Origin: RYN-230 sp963717125
GTDB taxonomy: Bacteria > Actinomycetota > Actinomycetes > Streptosporangiales > Streptosporangiaceae
Direction: 5' to 3'
Assembly: GCA_963717125.1 (NCBI GenBank)
Contig: CAVQVG010000014.1
Location: 1 to 64,000, forward strand
Length of the DNA: 64,000 nt
Below, piece by piece: positions 46,908 to 56,139 of this stretch. The position numbers and the translations under genes were made by a program. Within the stretch, counting starts at the first letter, position 1. Each line of letters begins with the position of its first letter. A model generated the notes under the pieces. That model made no database searches and was not told the DNA's origin. It saw nothing but the letters and a program-made list of their open reading frames with translations.

Positions 46908-47234
46908 GACCGGTCCCCTTACTTCTGGCCTGCGGCGATGTGGCCCGCTAGCTCCGTTCCTGTCCTCTTCCGGTACGGGTGGCCGGGGCGAGGTGGGTGT
47001 TCGGACTCATCTGGCCGGTTCCTGTACGCCCAAGCAGCCCTACTGCTAGACTCATACGCATGGATCCAGCCATCCGAGTCATCCCAACCTTTGGGATCTG
47101 GTCCGGTTATACCCCGCTTGGCCCGGGTAAACCTGAACAGGTTCTAAATATTCGGATGACAGGGATGGCTAGTATGATCCTTTCGACCCCAGCGATGCCC
47201 CTGATCAGGCTGGTTGGGATCACTGGGAGGACTC

Positions 47235-48113
47235 ATGGCTGATCCGATGTACCGGCAGATCGCCGATGATCTACGCCGCCAGATCGAGACCGGCGAACTG
47301 CCGCCCGGTGACCAGTTGCGGACCGAGTTTGAACTGAGGGAGGTCTACAACGCCTCCCGCAACACCGTCCGTGACGCGATCAAGTGGCTCATCACCCGCG
47401 GCCTAGTCGAGACCCGCCCGGGCCAAGGCACCTTCGTGGTCGAGAAGATCACGCCCTTCGTCACCACGCTGACTGGAGACCCCAAGACCGGGTTCGGCGG
47501 CGGCGAGGATGACATCTACGACCTAGAGGTCAAGGCCACCCGGCGGGAACCGACGGCCACCGATCCGCGGGTCGAGATCCAGCAGGCGAATGACGCGACC
47601 GCGACCGAGTTGCAGATTGCCGTGGCCAGTACCGTCGTGAGCAGGCATCAGCATCGGTACATCGACGGCACGCCGTGGTCGCTGCAGACGTCCTTCTACC
47701 CAATGCGCTTCGTCGAGCAGGGGGCGGTCCGGCTCATCCAGGCCACCGACATCTCGCAGGGAACGGTGAGCTACCTGCGAGACACGCTGGGCGTCGATCA
47801 GATCGGCTGGCGGGACATGATCGTCGTCCGGACGCCGAACGAAATCGAAACCGGCTTCTTCAAGCTGCCGGACGATGGGCGGGTGCCGGTCGTCGAAACC
47901 CGACGGATCACCTTCGACTCGCACGGGACACCCGTCCGGCTCACCGTCAGCGTCTACCCGGCCGACCGCAACCAGTTCGCCGTCAACGTCGGGAAGGTGC
48001 CCGACAAGATCATTGCCCCGGCTACGGCGGACGGCAGCGACCCGGATACATCCGAGCTGCCCCCGAATCCAGACGAGCCTCGCCAGCCGACCGGCGGTTC
48101 CACGGCTAGCTGA
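47235..48113 (+). CDS. GntR/HutC-type transcriptional regulator
   Basis: 292 residues. Winged-helix domain YRQIADDLRRQIETGELPPGDQLRTEFELREVYNASRNTVRDAIKWLITRGLVETRPGQGTFVV (residues 6-70), then a UTRA-like ligand-binding domain (~90-250: YIDGTPWSLQTSFYPMRFVEQG, TRRITFDSHGTPVRLTVSVYPADRNQF). ATG at 47235 has GGGAGG nearby; an in-frame ATG at 47214 is less likely. Neighbour of the GNAT gene, 20 nt downstream, so a two-gene operon; it may respond to a small molecule or peptide. Confidence 0.85.
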   Translation: MADPMYRQIADDLRRQIETGELPPGDQLRTEFELREVYNASRNTVRDAIKWLITRGLVETRPGQGTFVVEKITPFVTTLTGDPKTGFGGGEDDIYDLEVKATRREPTATDPRVEIQQANDATATELQIAVASTVVSRHQHRYIDGTPWSLQTSFYPMRFVEQGAVRLIQATDISQGTVSYLRDTLGVDQIGWRDMIVVRTPNEIETGFFKLPDDGRVPVVETRRITFDSHGTPVRLTVSVYPADRNQFAVNVGKVPDKIIAPATADGSDPDTSELPPNPDEPRQPTGGSTAS

Positions 48114-48133
48114 CCTGACAGGACACCAATCCG

Positions 48134-48838
48134 ATGACCCTTTTTGCCACCGACACGGGCCAGGCCGCAGCCGGGCTGACACCTCTTTTCCTGGCACCTG
48201 CCCGTTTCATCGCCCGGCGCGAGGAAACCCGCAAGGGCAGGATGAAGGAGAGCTTTCAGATCCGGCCGGCCCAGAAGAGCGACATGCGCGCCATCATCGG
48301 CCTGATCGACGAGGCGGCCCGATGGCTGAATGCGGAGAAGGGCACGGATCAGTGGCAACGGCCCTGGCCGGATCTGGCGGCCCGGAACCAGCGGATCCGG
48401 AGGGGCATCAAGCGCCACCGGACCTGGATCGTCGAGGACTGCAGTGAGCCCGCGGACGGCACGCGCCGGCTGGTCGGCACGGTCTCCTGCGGGCGCGGCG
48501 GCAACAGGAAGCTGTGGACCCTGCGCGAGCGGAACGAGCCAGCCGTGTACATCTCCCGGCTCATCGTCAACCGGCAGCACGCGAGCCGCGGGATTGGGGC
48601 CGCCCTCATCAACTGGGCTGGGCTGCGGGGTCTGCGCAACTGGGATGCGCAATGGATCCGGGTGGACGTTTGGACAACAAATGAGGAGCTCCAGGCGTAC
48701 TACAAGGCACAAAAATTTACACACCTAAAAACCTGGACTTTCGACGACCCGTGGGAATATCCCTCCGCTGCCGTGTTCCAGAAGCCGACCGCCGAAATTG
48801 ACCTAGCTGCTGCGAATCTCTTCCAGGAGGTGAACTAG
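48134..48838 (+). CDS. GNAT acetyltransferase
   Basis: 234 residues from ATG 48134 (AGGA upstream), or 198 from ATG 48242 (MKESFQIRPAQKSDM), which begins at the GNAT domain. Domain signatures: IRPAQKSDMRAIIGLIDEAARWL, RLVGTVSCGR, PAVYISRLIVNRQHASRGIGAALINWAGLRG (acetyl-CoA loop), and WIRVDVWTTNEELQAYYKAQKF. Substrate unknown. Follows the GntR regulator; the region is less G+C-rich than the core, and a 20-aa ORF with an ideal ribosome-binding site lies downstream. Confidence 0.82.
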   Translation: MTLFATDTGQAAAGLTPLFLAPARFIARREETRKGRMKESFQIRPAQKSDMRAIIGLIDEAARWLNAEKGTDQWQRPWPDLAARNQRIRRGIKRHRTWIVEDCSEPADGTRRLVGTVSCGRGGNRKLWTLRERNEPAVYISRLIVNRQHASRGIGAALINWAGLRGLRNWDAQWIRVDVWTTNEELQAYYKAQKFTHLKTWTFDDPWEYPSAAVFQKPTAEIDLAAANLFQEVN

Positions 48839-49194
48839 CCTGACCTAGCTCAGCATGCGTATCGCTCGGCAAGCCGCCGTGGTGAGGGAGGCGACGGTAG
48901 GTGAGAGTATGCTGTCTATAAGGTTAGTTTTAGCTGCCCTAGCAGCGACGGAAGCCTAGCCTCGACACTGCCACAACTGGCGCCGCAACTTGCATCAGCC
49001 CTTTTCCCAGTCACATCGTGATCAGGCTGCACAGTTCCACAACGCGGGGCGCGCCCGATGCGCATTGGAGTCGATCACGGCTATTTCTCAATCGCCCAGC
49101 CTCAGCGTCTCGTGCGATACTCGTCACATCCGGCAGGAGTCCTGCTGATTCGCGATCACGCAAGATCGGCAGCCACGTCGGTAAAGGAGGTGTG
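48839..49194. other. Intergenic region after the GNAT gene
   Basis: 356 bp with low coding potential. It has an AT-rich stretch (ATGCTGTCTATAAGGTTAG, about 48910-48928, a plausible -10 TATAAG) which could be the promoter of the 20-aa ORF, and a small palindrome CAGGAGTCCTG (49134-49144). Confidence 0.35.
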
Positions 49195-49257
49195 ATGGCT
49201 AAGCGGTTCGGTCGCCCGTCGCTCCAGTACCGTTACGAGCACTACGACCCACGGTGA
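49195..49257 (+). CDS. 20-residue ORF MAKRFGRPSLQYRYEHYDPR with perfect Shine-Dalgarno
   Basis: AAAGGAGGTG (49183-49192) lies immediately before ATG 49195, the strongest ribosome-binding site seen in the window. The product is 20 aa, Tyr/Arg-rich, unlike a random frame. It could be a small regulatory peptide, a leader, or a peptide substrate of an unlinked enzyme; I would not claim a family. A longer in-frame reading from 49018 is less likely because it lacks a ribosome-binding site. Confidence 0.5.
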   Translation: MAKRFGRPSLQYRYEHYDPR

Positions 49258-49587
49258 GGATGCGCACCGCACCGCGCTCCCGGTCGGCGTGACCGCCCGG
49301 GACGCGCGGACGTAGTTCGCGCCGCGCATCAGCATTCTCTTAAACGCTTGCCCGAGCCATGCCATCCCCGGCCGCACGACCCTGACTGGCCCGGCCCGCT
49401 GCCGTGTGTCGCACTCCGCCGCAGCGGGTACCTTCGGGGGAGTTATGGCGACGGTCGGTGGCGTGCGCGGTGGCCCGGGTCCCAGCCGGGACGCGGGCTG
49501 CCTTGGCCGTGACCGGGCCGAGGACGGGCCGCAGGCCGAGGACAGGCCGCGGGCCGACGACGGGCCGCGACGCCGCCCCGGCGCCGG
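49258..49587. other. Intergenic region with a short tandem repeat
   Basis: 330 bp. About 49513-49570 holds roughly three imperfect 18-bp units (GGCCGAGGACGGGCCGCA). On the minus side at 49325-49345 there is AT-richer sequence. No gene is convincing; it includes the promoter of the SGNH gene. Confidence 0.4.
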
Positions 49588-51183
49588 ATGACCCGGCCGC
49601 AGCAGCGCACCGTCAGTGCGCCCCCGCTCCTCCCGGCGCCGCCGTACCCGAATGGCGACGGCGGGCCGCCTAGCGCCAGGCACGACGAGCCCGGCCCTAA
49701 CCGCTACCGCACGCTGCTCGGCGCGGCCCGGCAGCGTGCCGACCGGGCCGCGCGGGTCCGGCGCCGCCGCCGCACCGTCACCCGGCGGCTGATCTGGGTA
49801 GCCGTTCTGCTGCTCACCGCGGCCATCGCCATCGGCGTCGCGCTGCGCACCACACCGCAGCAGACGGTGAGCGTGGCCGGCCAGGTCATCAAGGTGGGCA
49901 CCACCACGCCGAGCCTGAGTGTGTCCGGGCCCGGCGAGGTCAACGTGTTCGGCCAGAGCCTGCCCACCCAGGTGCAGTTCCTCGGCCCGGTCCGGCCCAG
50001 CCTGACGCTGACCCAGATCACGATCAACAGCCAGCTGACCAACTTCGTCCAGGGTGCCGGGCCCGCGGGGGCAGAACGCATCCTGGGCAACACCCTGGCC
50101 AGCGGCTGGATCCACTACTTCCTCTGGGAAATCGCGATCACCGCGGCGGGGGCGCTGCTGCTGCTCGGGGCGCTGGCGGGCTGGCGGCGGCTGCCGCACC
50201 GGACCACCGTAAAGCTGCTGGCCGGCGGCCTGGTCGCCACCGAGGTGATCAACCTGGGTGCAATCATGCTGACCGCGTACACCGCGCCGGGCACGCTGCG
50301 CCAGGTCCGTTCGCTCAGCCAGCTGGTCGGCAGCGAGCCGCAGTACCCGGACAGCAAGAAGACCGTGCCGGTGCCACCCGGGGTGCGGGTGGTGGTGATG
50401 GGCGACTCGACCGCGGCCGGCGCCGGGCTGCCCTGGGTCCGGGACGCCTCGCAGCTGGACCAGATGTGCGGCCGGAGCGCGGACTCCTACGCCGAGGACC
50501 TGGCCCGGTCCAACGGCTGGCAGGTGATGAACCTGGCCTGCAACAGCGCCACCATCAGCCAGGGCCTGCTCGGCCCGGAAGGCCGCGGCGGGCAGAGCGT
50601 GCCCGCGCAGATCGACGCCGCCCAGCAGGCCACCAAGGCGCAGGCGGTCATCGTCAGCGTGGGCGCGGACGACCTGGACTGGGCGGCCATGGTCCGGCTC
50701 TGCGCGGTGGCCAAGACCTGCGACGACAAGGCGACCACCGCGTACTTCCAGCAGCAGCTGGCCACGTTCAGCAAGGACTACTTCCAGCTGCTCACCGGGC
50801 TGGCCAACCTGCCCAGCCACCCGCAGGTGATCATCAACCGCTACTACAACCCGTTCGACCTGCAACTGAACTGCCTGAACCGGGTCGGCCTGACCCCGGC
50901 CAAACTGGGCACGCTGAGCGCCCGGCTGGCCACGCTGAACGCGGTGCTGGCCAAGGGCGCCGCCGAGTTCGGCTTCACCTCGGTCAAGCCGGACTTCGCC
51001 GGGCACCAGCTCTGCACGGCCCAGCCCTACGTGCAGGGCCTCGGCGATCTGGCACCGTTCCACCCGACCGCCGACGGCCAGCTGGCGATCGCGCTGGCCG
51101 ACCAGGCCGCGCTCAGCCCGGCCATCATGCCGTCCTCGGCGGCCGTGCAGACCCCGTCCCCGGCGCCCACCCCGCCCCGGTAA
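49588..51183 (+). CDS. Membrane-anchored SGNH/GDSL-type hydrolase
   Basis: 531 residues. Pro-rich cytoplasmic N-terminus, TM helix LIWVAVLLLTAAIAIGVALRT (~68-88), a second TM pair around residues 190-235, then a SGNH-hydrolase domain: VVVMGDSTAAGAGLP (GDS, Ser ~ residue 272), LACNSATISQG, VSVGADDLDW and the C-terminal HPTADGQLAIA (~500). Extracytoplasmic ester hydrolase of unknown substrate, perhaps acting on lipids or acyl groups of the envelope. It ends 32 nt before the convergent GH13 gene. Confidence 0.82.
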   Translation: MTRPQQRTVSAPPLLPAPPYPNGDGGPPSARHDEPGPNRYRTLLGAARQRADRAARVRRRRRTVTRRLIWVAVLLLTAAIAIGVALRTTPQQTVSVAGQVIKVGTTTPSLSVSGPGEVNVFGQSLPTQVQFLGPVRPSLTLTQITINSQLTNFVQGAGPAGAERILGNTLASGWIHYFLWEIAITAAGALLLLGALAGWRRLPHRTTVKLLAGGLVATEVINLGAIMLTAYTAPGTLRQVRSLSQLVGSEPQYPDSKKTVPVPPGVRVVVMGDSTAAGAGLPWVRDASQLDQMCGRSADSYAEDLARSNGWQVMNLACNSATISQGLLGPEGRGGQSVPAQIDAAQQATKAQAVIVSVGADDLDWAAMVRLCAVAKTCDDKATTAYFQQQLATFSKDYFQLLTGLANLPSHPQVIINRYYNPFDLQLNCLNRVGLTPAKLGTLSARLATLNAVLAKGAAEFGFTSVKPDFAGHQLCTAQPYVQGLGDLAPFHPTADGQLAIALADQAALSPAIMPSSAAVQTPSPAPTPPR

Positions 51184-51215
51184 CGAACCAGGCCGGTCGG
51201 GCTCAGCGCCAGGGC

Positions 51216-52814
51216 TCAATCCTCGGCCTCGGTGCGGGCCACGATCCCCGACCACGGCCCGAGCACGCCAGCCTCCGCCGCCTCTCCGGCCGGCGACGTG
51301 CTGACCAGCACCTCGCCCAGCTCGGCCAGCGGCTCGGCCAGCCGCACCGGCGACCCGGTGAAGTTGGCCAGCACGGTCAGCCCGCCGGTCTGGTAGACCC
51401 ACATTCCGGGCGGGCTGGGCAGCTGGGTGTAACTGGCCAGCTGGCCGCCGAACTCGGCCCGGCGCAGCGCGAGCAGGTCGCGGCACAGCGCCAGCACCGA
51501 CGAGGGATCGGCGCGCTCCGCCGCCACGTTCCGGCTGGCGTGCTCCCCGTACGGCAGCCACGGCGTCACGCCGTCGGCGGTGAACCCCGCCGACGGCGAG
51601 GAATCCCAGGGCATCGGGGTCCGGCTCCGGTCCCGGCTGAACTTGCCGCCCGCCCCGGCCCGCATCTTGTCCCGGACCAGCGCGGGCGGCACGGCCACGT
51701 CGGTCATCCCGATCTCGTCGCCGTAGTACAGCACCAGGGTGCCGGGCAGCGTGGCCAGCACCAGCAGGGCCAGCCGCACCTTGCGCTCGTCCCCGGCGCA
51801 CCAGCGGGTCGGGAACCGGCTGATGTCGTGGTTGGACGCGGTCCACACCGGGCACTCCCCGGCGGGCAGCTCGGCCAGCGTCTGCGCCACCACCGCGGCC
51901 AGCGCATCGGCCGTGAAGCCGGTGAAGATGAACGGGAAGTTGAAGGTGAGCTGCAGCTCGTCGCCGTGGCCGTGGAACGCGGCCAGCGTGCTAAGGTCGC
52001 CGACCCAGGTCTCGCCGAGCAGCAGCCGCGGCACCGGGTAGCTCTCCGCGATCTTCCGCCAGTCCCGGAACACCCCGTGCGACTCGGGCCGGTTCGCGCT
52101 GTATACCTGGTCCAGACCGAACCGGCCGCTGATCAGCTCACCGTGGGCCGCGGGCGGGTCGTCGCGGAGTTGCGCGTCCTTGTACAGGCCGTGCGCCACG
52201 TCGATGCGGAATCCGGCCACGCCGCGGTCGAACCAGAACCGGAGGATCTCCCGGAACTCCGTGTGCACGGCCGGCTCCCACCAGTTCAGGTCGGGCTGGC
52301 TGGGCAGGAAGTTATGCAGGTAGTACTGCCCGCTGGCCTCGTCCAGGGTCCACGCGGACTGCCCGGTGGCGGCGATCCAGTTGTTCGGCGGCCCGCCGCC
52401 GGGGGCCGGGTCGGCCCATAGGTAGTAGCTGCGGTGCGCTCCGGACGGGTCGCCGACCGCCTCGACGAACCACGGGTGCGCGCTGCTCGTGTGGTTCGGC
52501 ACCAGGTCCAGCAGCACCGGCATGCCCCGCTGGCCGGCCTCGGCGATCAGCTCGTCCAGGTCGGCCAGCGTGCCCAGGTCCGGGTGCACGCCCAGGTAGT
52601 CGGACACGTCGTAGCCCCAGTCGTCGTCCGGTGACGGCATGGTGGGCGACAGCCAGATGCCGTCCACCCCCAGCCAGGAGAGGTAGTCGAGCTGCGCGGT
52701 GATCCCGGGCAGGTCGCCGTAGCCATCGGCGTTGGTGTCCCGGAACGACCTGACGTACACCTGGTACAAGGTGGCCCCGTGCCACCAGTCTGACTGGGTT
52801 CCTGGCCTGTCCAT
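51216..52814 (-). CDS. GH13 alpha-glucosidase
   Basis: 532 residues without signal peptide. GH13 regions: LDLVPNHTS (I), GFRIDVAHG with nucleophile Asp (II), LLGETWV with acid/base Glu (III) and TASNHDISR (IV). The fold begins TLYQVYVRSFRDTNADGYGDLPG, typical of oligo-1,6-glucosidase / alpha-glucosidase subfamilies. The C-terminal half has a beta-sandwich. Hydrolyses imported maltose- or isomaltose-type oligosaccharides; the sugar ABC transporter is 2 kb away on the same strand but not contiguous. ATG 52814. Confidence 0.85.
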   Translation of the reverse strand: MDRPGTQSDWWHGATLYQVYVRSFRDTNADGYGDLPGITAQLDYLSWLGVDGIWLSPTMPSPDDDWGYDVSDYLGVHPDLGTLADLDELIAEAGQRGMPVLLDLVPNHTSSAHPWFVEAVGDPSGAHRSYYLWADPAPGGGPPNNWIAATGQSAWTLDEASGQYYLHNFLPSQPDLNWWEPAVHTEFREILRFWFDRGVAGFRIDVAHGLYKDAQLRDDPPAAHGELISGRFGLDQVYSANRPESHGVFRDWRKIAESYPVPRLLLGETWVGDLSTLAAFHGHGDELQLTFNFPFIFTGFTADALAAVVAQTLAELPAGECPVWTASNHDISRFPTRWCAGDERKVRLALLVLATLPGTLVLYYGDEIGMTDVAVPPALVRDKMRAGAGGKFSRDRSRTPMPWDSSPSAGFTADGVTPWLPYGEHASRNVAAERADPSSVLALCRDLLALRRAEFGGQLASYTQLPSPPGMWVYQTGGLTVLANFTGSPVRLAEPLAELGEVLVSTSPAGEAAEAGVLGPWSGIVARTEAED

Positions 52815-52881
52815 CGTTCTCCCGCTGTCCTGGGCTGCTGCCTGACTTGCCCTGCCAGGATCTCAGGCGGAAACTGGGAAG

Positions 52882-53286
52882 ATGAGACCGGTCATCGAAC
52901 TGATCGGCATCGTATTGCTGCCGACCGCCCTTGGGTACGCGCTGATCCTTAGCGGCCGCCTGGCCCGCTGGGCGGCCCGGCAGCGGCCGGTGGAACGGCG
53001 GATCACCCAGCCGGTGCCCGCCGAGCCGATCGAGCGGCTGGCCGCGCGGCTGTGCCGGCTGCATGCCGAGCTGGAGGATTTGGAGAACCGCAGCGACGTG
53101 CAGGTCAAGGGAGTCCGGCTGCGCGCGCTCCGCGGCGCCTACCTCGACCTGCTCCGGGCCGCCTGCCAGCGGCTGGAGGTCAGCCCGCTGCCGCCCGGCG
53201 ACCACGTGCCGCAGGCCGAGATCTACCGCGCCGAGGCCGGCCTGCGCGAGCGCGGGCTGGACGTCCGCGCCGCCGTCACCCGCTGA
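52882..53286 (+). CDS. Conserved membrane-associated protein (134 aa)
   Basis: One N-terminal membrane helix (IELIGIVLLPTALGYALILSGRL), then a helical segment LARLCRLHAELEDLENRSDVQVKGVRLRALRGAYLDLLRAACQRLEV and a tail. Starts ATG 52882. It heads a tight run with a metallophosphoesterase and a ParB-like gene; the order is found in other actinomycetes (recalled). Function unknown. Confidence 0.7.
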   Translation: MRPVIELIGIVLLPTALGYALILSGRLARWAARQRPVERRITQPVPAEPIERLAARLCRLHAELEDLENRSDVQVKGVRLRALRGAYLDLLRAACQRLEVSPLPPGDHVPQAEIYRAEAGLRERGLDVRAAVTR

Positions 53287-53288
53287 TC

Positions 53289-53996
53289 ATGGTCCGGGTG
53301 CTGGCCGTCTCCGACGTCGTCAACGAGGCCCTGTACGCGGACGTGACCGGGCTCCGCGACGCCCGGCTGATCCTGGCCTGCGGCGACCTGCCGTTCGAGT
53401 ACCTCGGCCGCCTGATGAACCGGCTCGACGTGCCGCTCGTCTTCGTGCCCGGCAACCACGACCCCGACGTGTCCGGCTACCGGCTGTCCCGGGGCGGCCT
53501 GACGCTGCGGGCCGGGCTGCCGGCCCGCCCGCCGTGGCCGGACGGCGCGGTCAACGCGGACGGCCGGGTCGTGGACGTGGCCGGCCTGCGCATCGCCGGC
53601 CTGGGCGGCTCCCCCCGGTACAGCCACGGGCCCAACCAGTACACCGGCCGGCAGCAGGCCCGCCGGGCCCGCCGGCTGGCCGCCCGGGCCTGGCTGCGCC
53701 GCCCGCGCGGCGCGACCCGCACCGTGGACATCCTGCTCACGCACGCCCCGCCACGCGGCGTCGGAGACGGCGCCGACCCACCCCACCAGGGCTTTCCCAT
53801 ACTTAACGCCCTTACCCGGTGGCTGCGCCCGGCCCTGCTGCTGCACGGACACGTGGATCCCGAGCCGGCCAGCCGGCGCGACCTATGGCTCGGCGAGACG
53901 ATCGTGCGCAACGTGACCGGCTGGCAGCTCATGCTCGTCGAGCCGGTGACCGGCCTGGTCGGTACGGACAAGGCGGAACCCCACCATGCCCGCTGA
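53289..53996 (+). CDS. Metallophosphoesterase
   Basis: 235 residues. Motifs in calcineurin-like order: AVSDVVNEAL, ACGDLPFEYLG (GD), FVPGNHDPDVSGY (GNHD), ILLTHAPPRG and LLLHGHVDPE (GHxD). Divalent-metal phosphoesterase of unknown substrate. ATG 53289, 3 nt after the preceding stop; an in-frame upstream start at 53052 would give an Arg/Pro-rich stretch that does not look real. Overlaps the ParB-like gene by 11 nt. Confidence 0.85.
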   Translation: MVRVLAVSDVVNEALYADVTGLRDARLILACGDLPFEYLGRLMNRLDVPLVFVPGNHDPDVSGYRLSRGGLTLRAGLPARPPWPDGAVNADGRVVDVAGLRIAGLGGSPRYSHGPNQYTGRQQARRARRLAARAWLRRPRGATRTVDILLTHAPPRGVGDGADPPHQGFPILNALTRWLRPALLLHGHVDPEPASRRDLWLGETIVRNVTGWQLMLVEPVTGLVGTDKAEPHHAR

Positions 53997-54849
53997 CACC
54001 GGGTTTCCCCAGGCCGACGCGGAGAACGACTTCCTCCGTGCCCGGCGCCGCCAGGTGCTGGCCCGGCTGGTCCAGCGGCTGCGCCGGGAACCGGACGACG
54101 TCAACCTGATCCTGCCGTTCGACGAGGTGGTGGCCGCACTCGGCCAGGTCGGGGAACGGCGGCTGGGCCTGCAAACGATCCGGCTGGACCGGGTCGTGGG
54201 CACGGTGGACTCCACCCGGGACTTCGACCGCCGGTTCCGGCCCACGTCGAACCGGGTCCGGGAACGCTGGGAGCGGCTGGCGCTGGCCCAGCGGCGCGGC
54301 GAATCCATTCCGCCGATCGACGTGTACCAGGTGGGCGACCTGTACTTCGTCGTGGACGGCCATCACCGGGTGTCGATCGCGCTGGCCACGGGGCAGAAGA
54401 CGATCGACGCGTACGTGACCGAGATCCGCACCGCGGTGCCCGCGAAGGGCATCCAGCACCGCAGCGACCTGCTGTTCAAGAGCTACGAACAGCTGTTCCG
54501 GTCCCGGGTCAAGCTGCCTGCGGAGGCCTACGCCAAGATCAAGGTCACCGATCCCTGGTCCTACGCCGAGCTGAGCGAGGCCGTGGAAGCCTGGGGCTTC
54601 CGGCTCATGCAGCACGAGCACAAGTTCTACGACCGCGCCGAGGCGTCCCGCCGCTGGTTCACCGAGGAGTACACCCCGGTCGTGCGGATACTCCGGGCGG
54701 CCGACCTGATCGGCACCAATACTGATGCCGAGGCCTACCTCATCATCGCCACCGAGCGCTACCGGCTGATCCGCACCCACGAATGGACCGACGAGGTCAT
54801 CGAAGAACTCCAGCGGCAGTTCCGGTCACCGCGGCGGCGTAGCCGCTGA
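53986..54849 (+). CDS. ParB-like (ParB/Srx N-terminal) domain protein
   Basis: 287 residues. Contains ParB-like VYQVGDLYFVVDGHHRVSIALATGQ (~106-130) but no obvious HTH; the rest is helical (LLFKSYEQLFRS, EAWGFRLMQHEHKFYDRAEAS). Similar proteins occur with metallophosphoesterases in actinobacteria; this one is not the chromosomal partition ParB. Its last 24 nt overlap, tail to tail, the 3' end of the msiK-like gene. Confidence 0.75.
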   Translation: MPADTGFPQADAENDFLRARRRQVLARLVQRLRREPDDVNLILPFDEVVAALGQVGERRLGLQTIRLDRVVGTVDSTRDFDRRFRPTSNRVRERWERLALAQRRGESIPPIDVYQVGDLYFVVDGHHRVSIALATGQKTIDAYVTEIRTAVPAKGIQHRSDLLFKSYEQLFRSRVKLPAEAYAKIKVTDPWSYAELSEAVEAWGFRLMQHEHKFYDRAEASRRWFTEEYTPVVRILRAADLIGTNTDAEAYLIIATERYRLIRTHEWTDEVIEELQRQFRSPRRRSR

Positions 54850-56121
54850 CCCGGTGTCCTGGCCGGCCGCGGAATCATCGGGCGCGGCGGCCGGGGCCGC
54901 TCCGCCCGCGGGCGGAGCGGCGGACGCGGCCGACGCGCCAGAGACGCCACGGGTGAGGTTCCGCCCGGTCGCCGGGTCGAATACGTGCACCGCCCGGACG
55001 TCCACCCACAGCTCGGTGTTCTGCCCTTCCGTGATCTGGGTGGCCGGATCGAGCCGGGCCACCACCGTCTCCGCGGCCGTACCGCTGTCCGCCCGCCCGG
55101 AATCGCGGGCCAACTCGGCCAGCTCGGCGGTCTCCACCGCGCCGAGTTCCTTACTGAAGTAGACGAATTTCTCCGAGCCCAGCGACTCCACCACGTCGAT
55201 AGTGGCCGGGAAGGGCATGCCGTTGTGCCGGTTCTCGGCGGGCACCAGCGCCCCGTCCTCGAAATTCTCCGGGCGGATCCCGACGATCACGTCCCGGCCG
55301 ACGTTGGCACCAGCCAGATCCTGCTGCAGCTGACCGGCGATCGGGATATCGCCCAGCGCAGTGCGTAGCTTGCCTTCTTCCAGGGCGCCGGACATGAAGT
55401 TCATCGACGGCGAGCCGATGAACCCAGCCACGAACAGGTTGACCGGCCGGTCGTAGAGTTCCTGCGGCGACGCCACCTGCTGCAGTATGCCACTGCGCAT
55501 GACCGCCACCCGGTCGCCCAGGGTCAGCGCCTCGACCTGGTCGTGGGTCACGTACACCATGGTGGTGCCCAGCCGGCGCTGCAGCCGAGATACCTCGGTG
55601 CGGGTCTGCACCCGCAGCTTGGCGTCCAGGTTGGACAGCGGCTCGTCCATCAGGAACGCGGCCGGGTCGCGGACGATGGCCCGGCCCATGGCCACCCGCT
55701 GCCGCTGGCCGCCGGACAGGTTGGCCGGCTTGCGGTCCAGGTGCTGGGTCAGGTCCAGGATTCGCGCCGCCTCCTCGACCTTCTGGTTGATCACGTCCTT
55801 CGGCGTCTTGGCCAGCTTGAGCGCGAACCCCATGTTCTCCCGCACCGTCATGTGCGGGTACAGCGCGTAGCTCTGGAACACCATCGCGATGTCCCGGTCC
55901 TTGGGCGTCTTGTCGTTGACGACCTTGCCGCCGATGAGCAGTTCGCCCGAGGTGATGTCCTCCAGGCCCGCGATCATGTTGAGCGTGGTGGACTTGCCGC
56001 AGCCGGACGGGCCGACCAGAATCACGAACTCGCCATCCGCGATGTCCAGGTTGAAGTCGTCAACCGCGAGCGCCCCGTCGGGGAAGCGCTTGGTGACGTG
56101 TTCCAGAATGATCTCGGCCAC
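54826..56121 (-). CDS. Carbohydrate ABC transporter ATPase (MsiK/UgpC type)
   Basis: 431 residues. Walker A VGPSGCGKSTTLNMIAGLE (~37), signature LSGGQRQRVAMGRAIVRDPAAFLMDEPLSNLDAKLR, then the C-terminal OB domain characteristic of sugar transport ATPases (YDRPVNLFVAGFIGSPSMNFMSG, VGIRPENFEDGA). Multi-purpose energiser for sugar ABC permeases in actinomycetes. C-terminal tail is Ala/Pro-rich. ATG 56121. Last gene of the transporter operon. Confidence 0.9.
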   Translation of the reverse strand: MAEIILEHVTKRFPDGALAVDDFNLDIADGEFVILVGPSGCGKSTTLNMIAGLEDITSGELLIGGKVVNDKTPKDRDIAMVFQSYALYPHMTVRENMGFALKLAKTPKDVINQKVEEAARILDLTQHLDRKPANLSGGQRQRVAMGRAIVRDPAAFLMDEPLSNLDAKLRVQTRTEVSRLQRRLGTTMVYVTHDQVEALTLGDRVAVMRSGILQQVASPQELYDRPVNLFVAGFIGSPSMNFMSGALEEGKLRTALGDIPIAGQLQQDLAGANVGRDVIVGIRPENFEDGALVPAENRHNGMPFPATIDVVESLGSEKFVYFSKELGAVETAELAELARDSGRADSGTAAETVVARLDPATQITEGQNTELWVDVRAVHVFDPATGRNLTRGVSGASAASAAPPAGGAAPAAAPDDSAAGQDTGSAATPPR

Positions 56122-56139
56122 TGGTCTCTCCTTGATCCA

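Noticed and set aside
49513..49570. Regulatory tandem repeat or minisatellite locus
   Set aside because: Only about three imperfect 18-bp units with no clear function; noted as a repeat but not scored as a finding.
49156..51855. 899-aa minus-strand ORF
   Set aside because: Shadow of the SGNH hydrolase and part of the GH13 gene; the sequence is Arg/Gly/Pro-rich without motifs.
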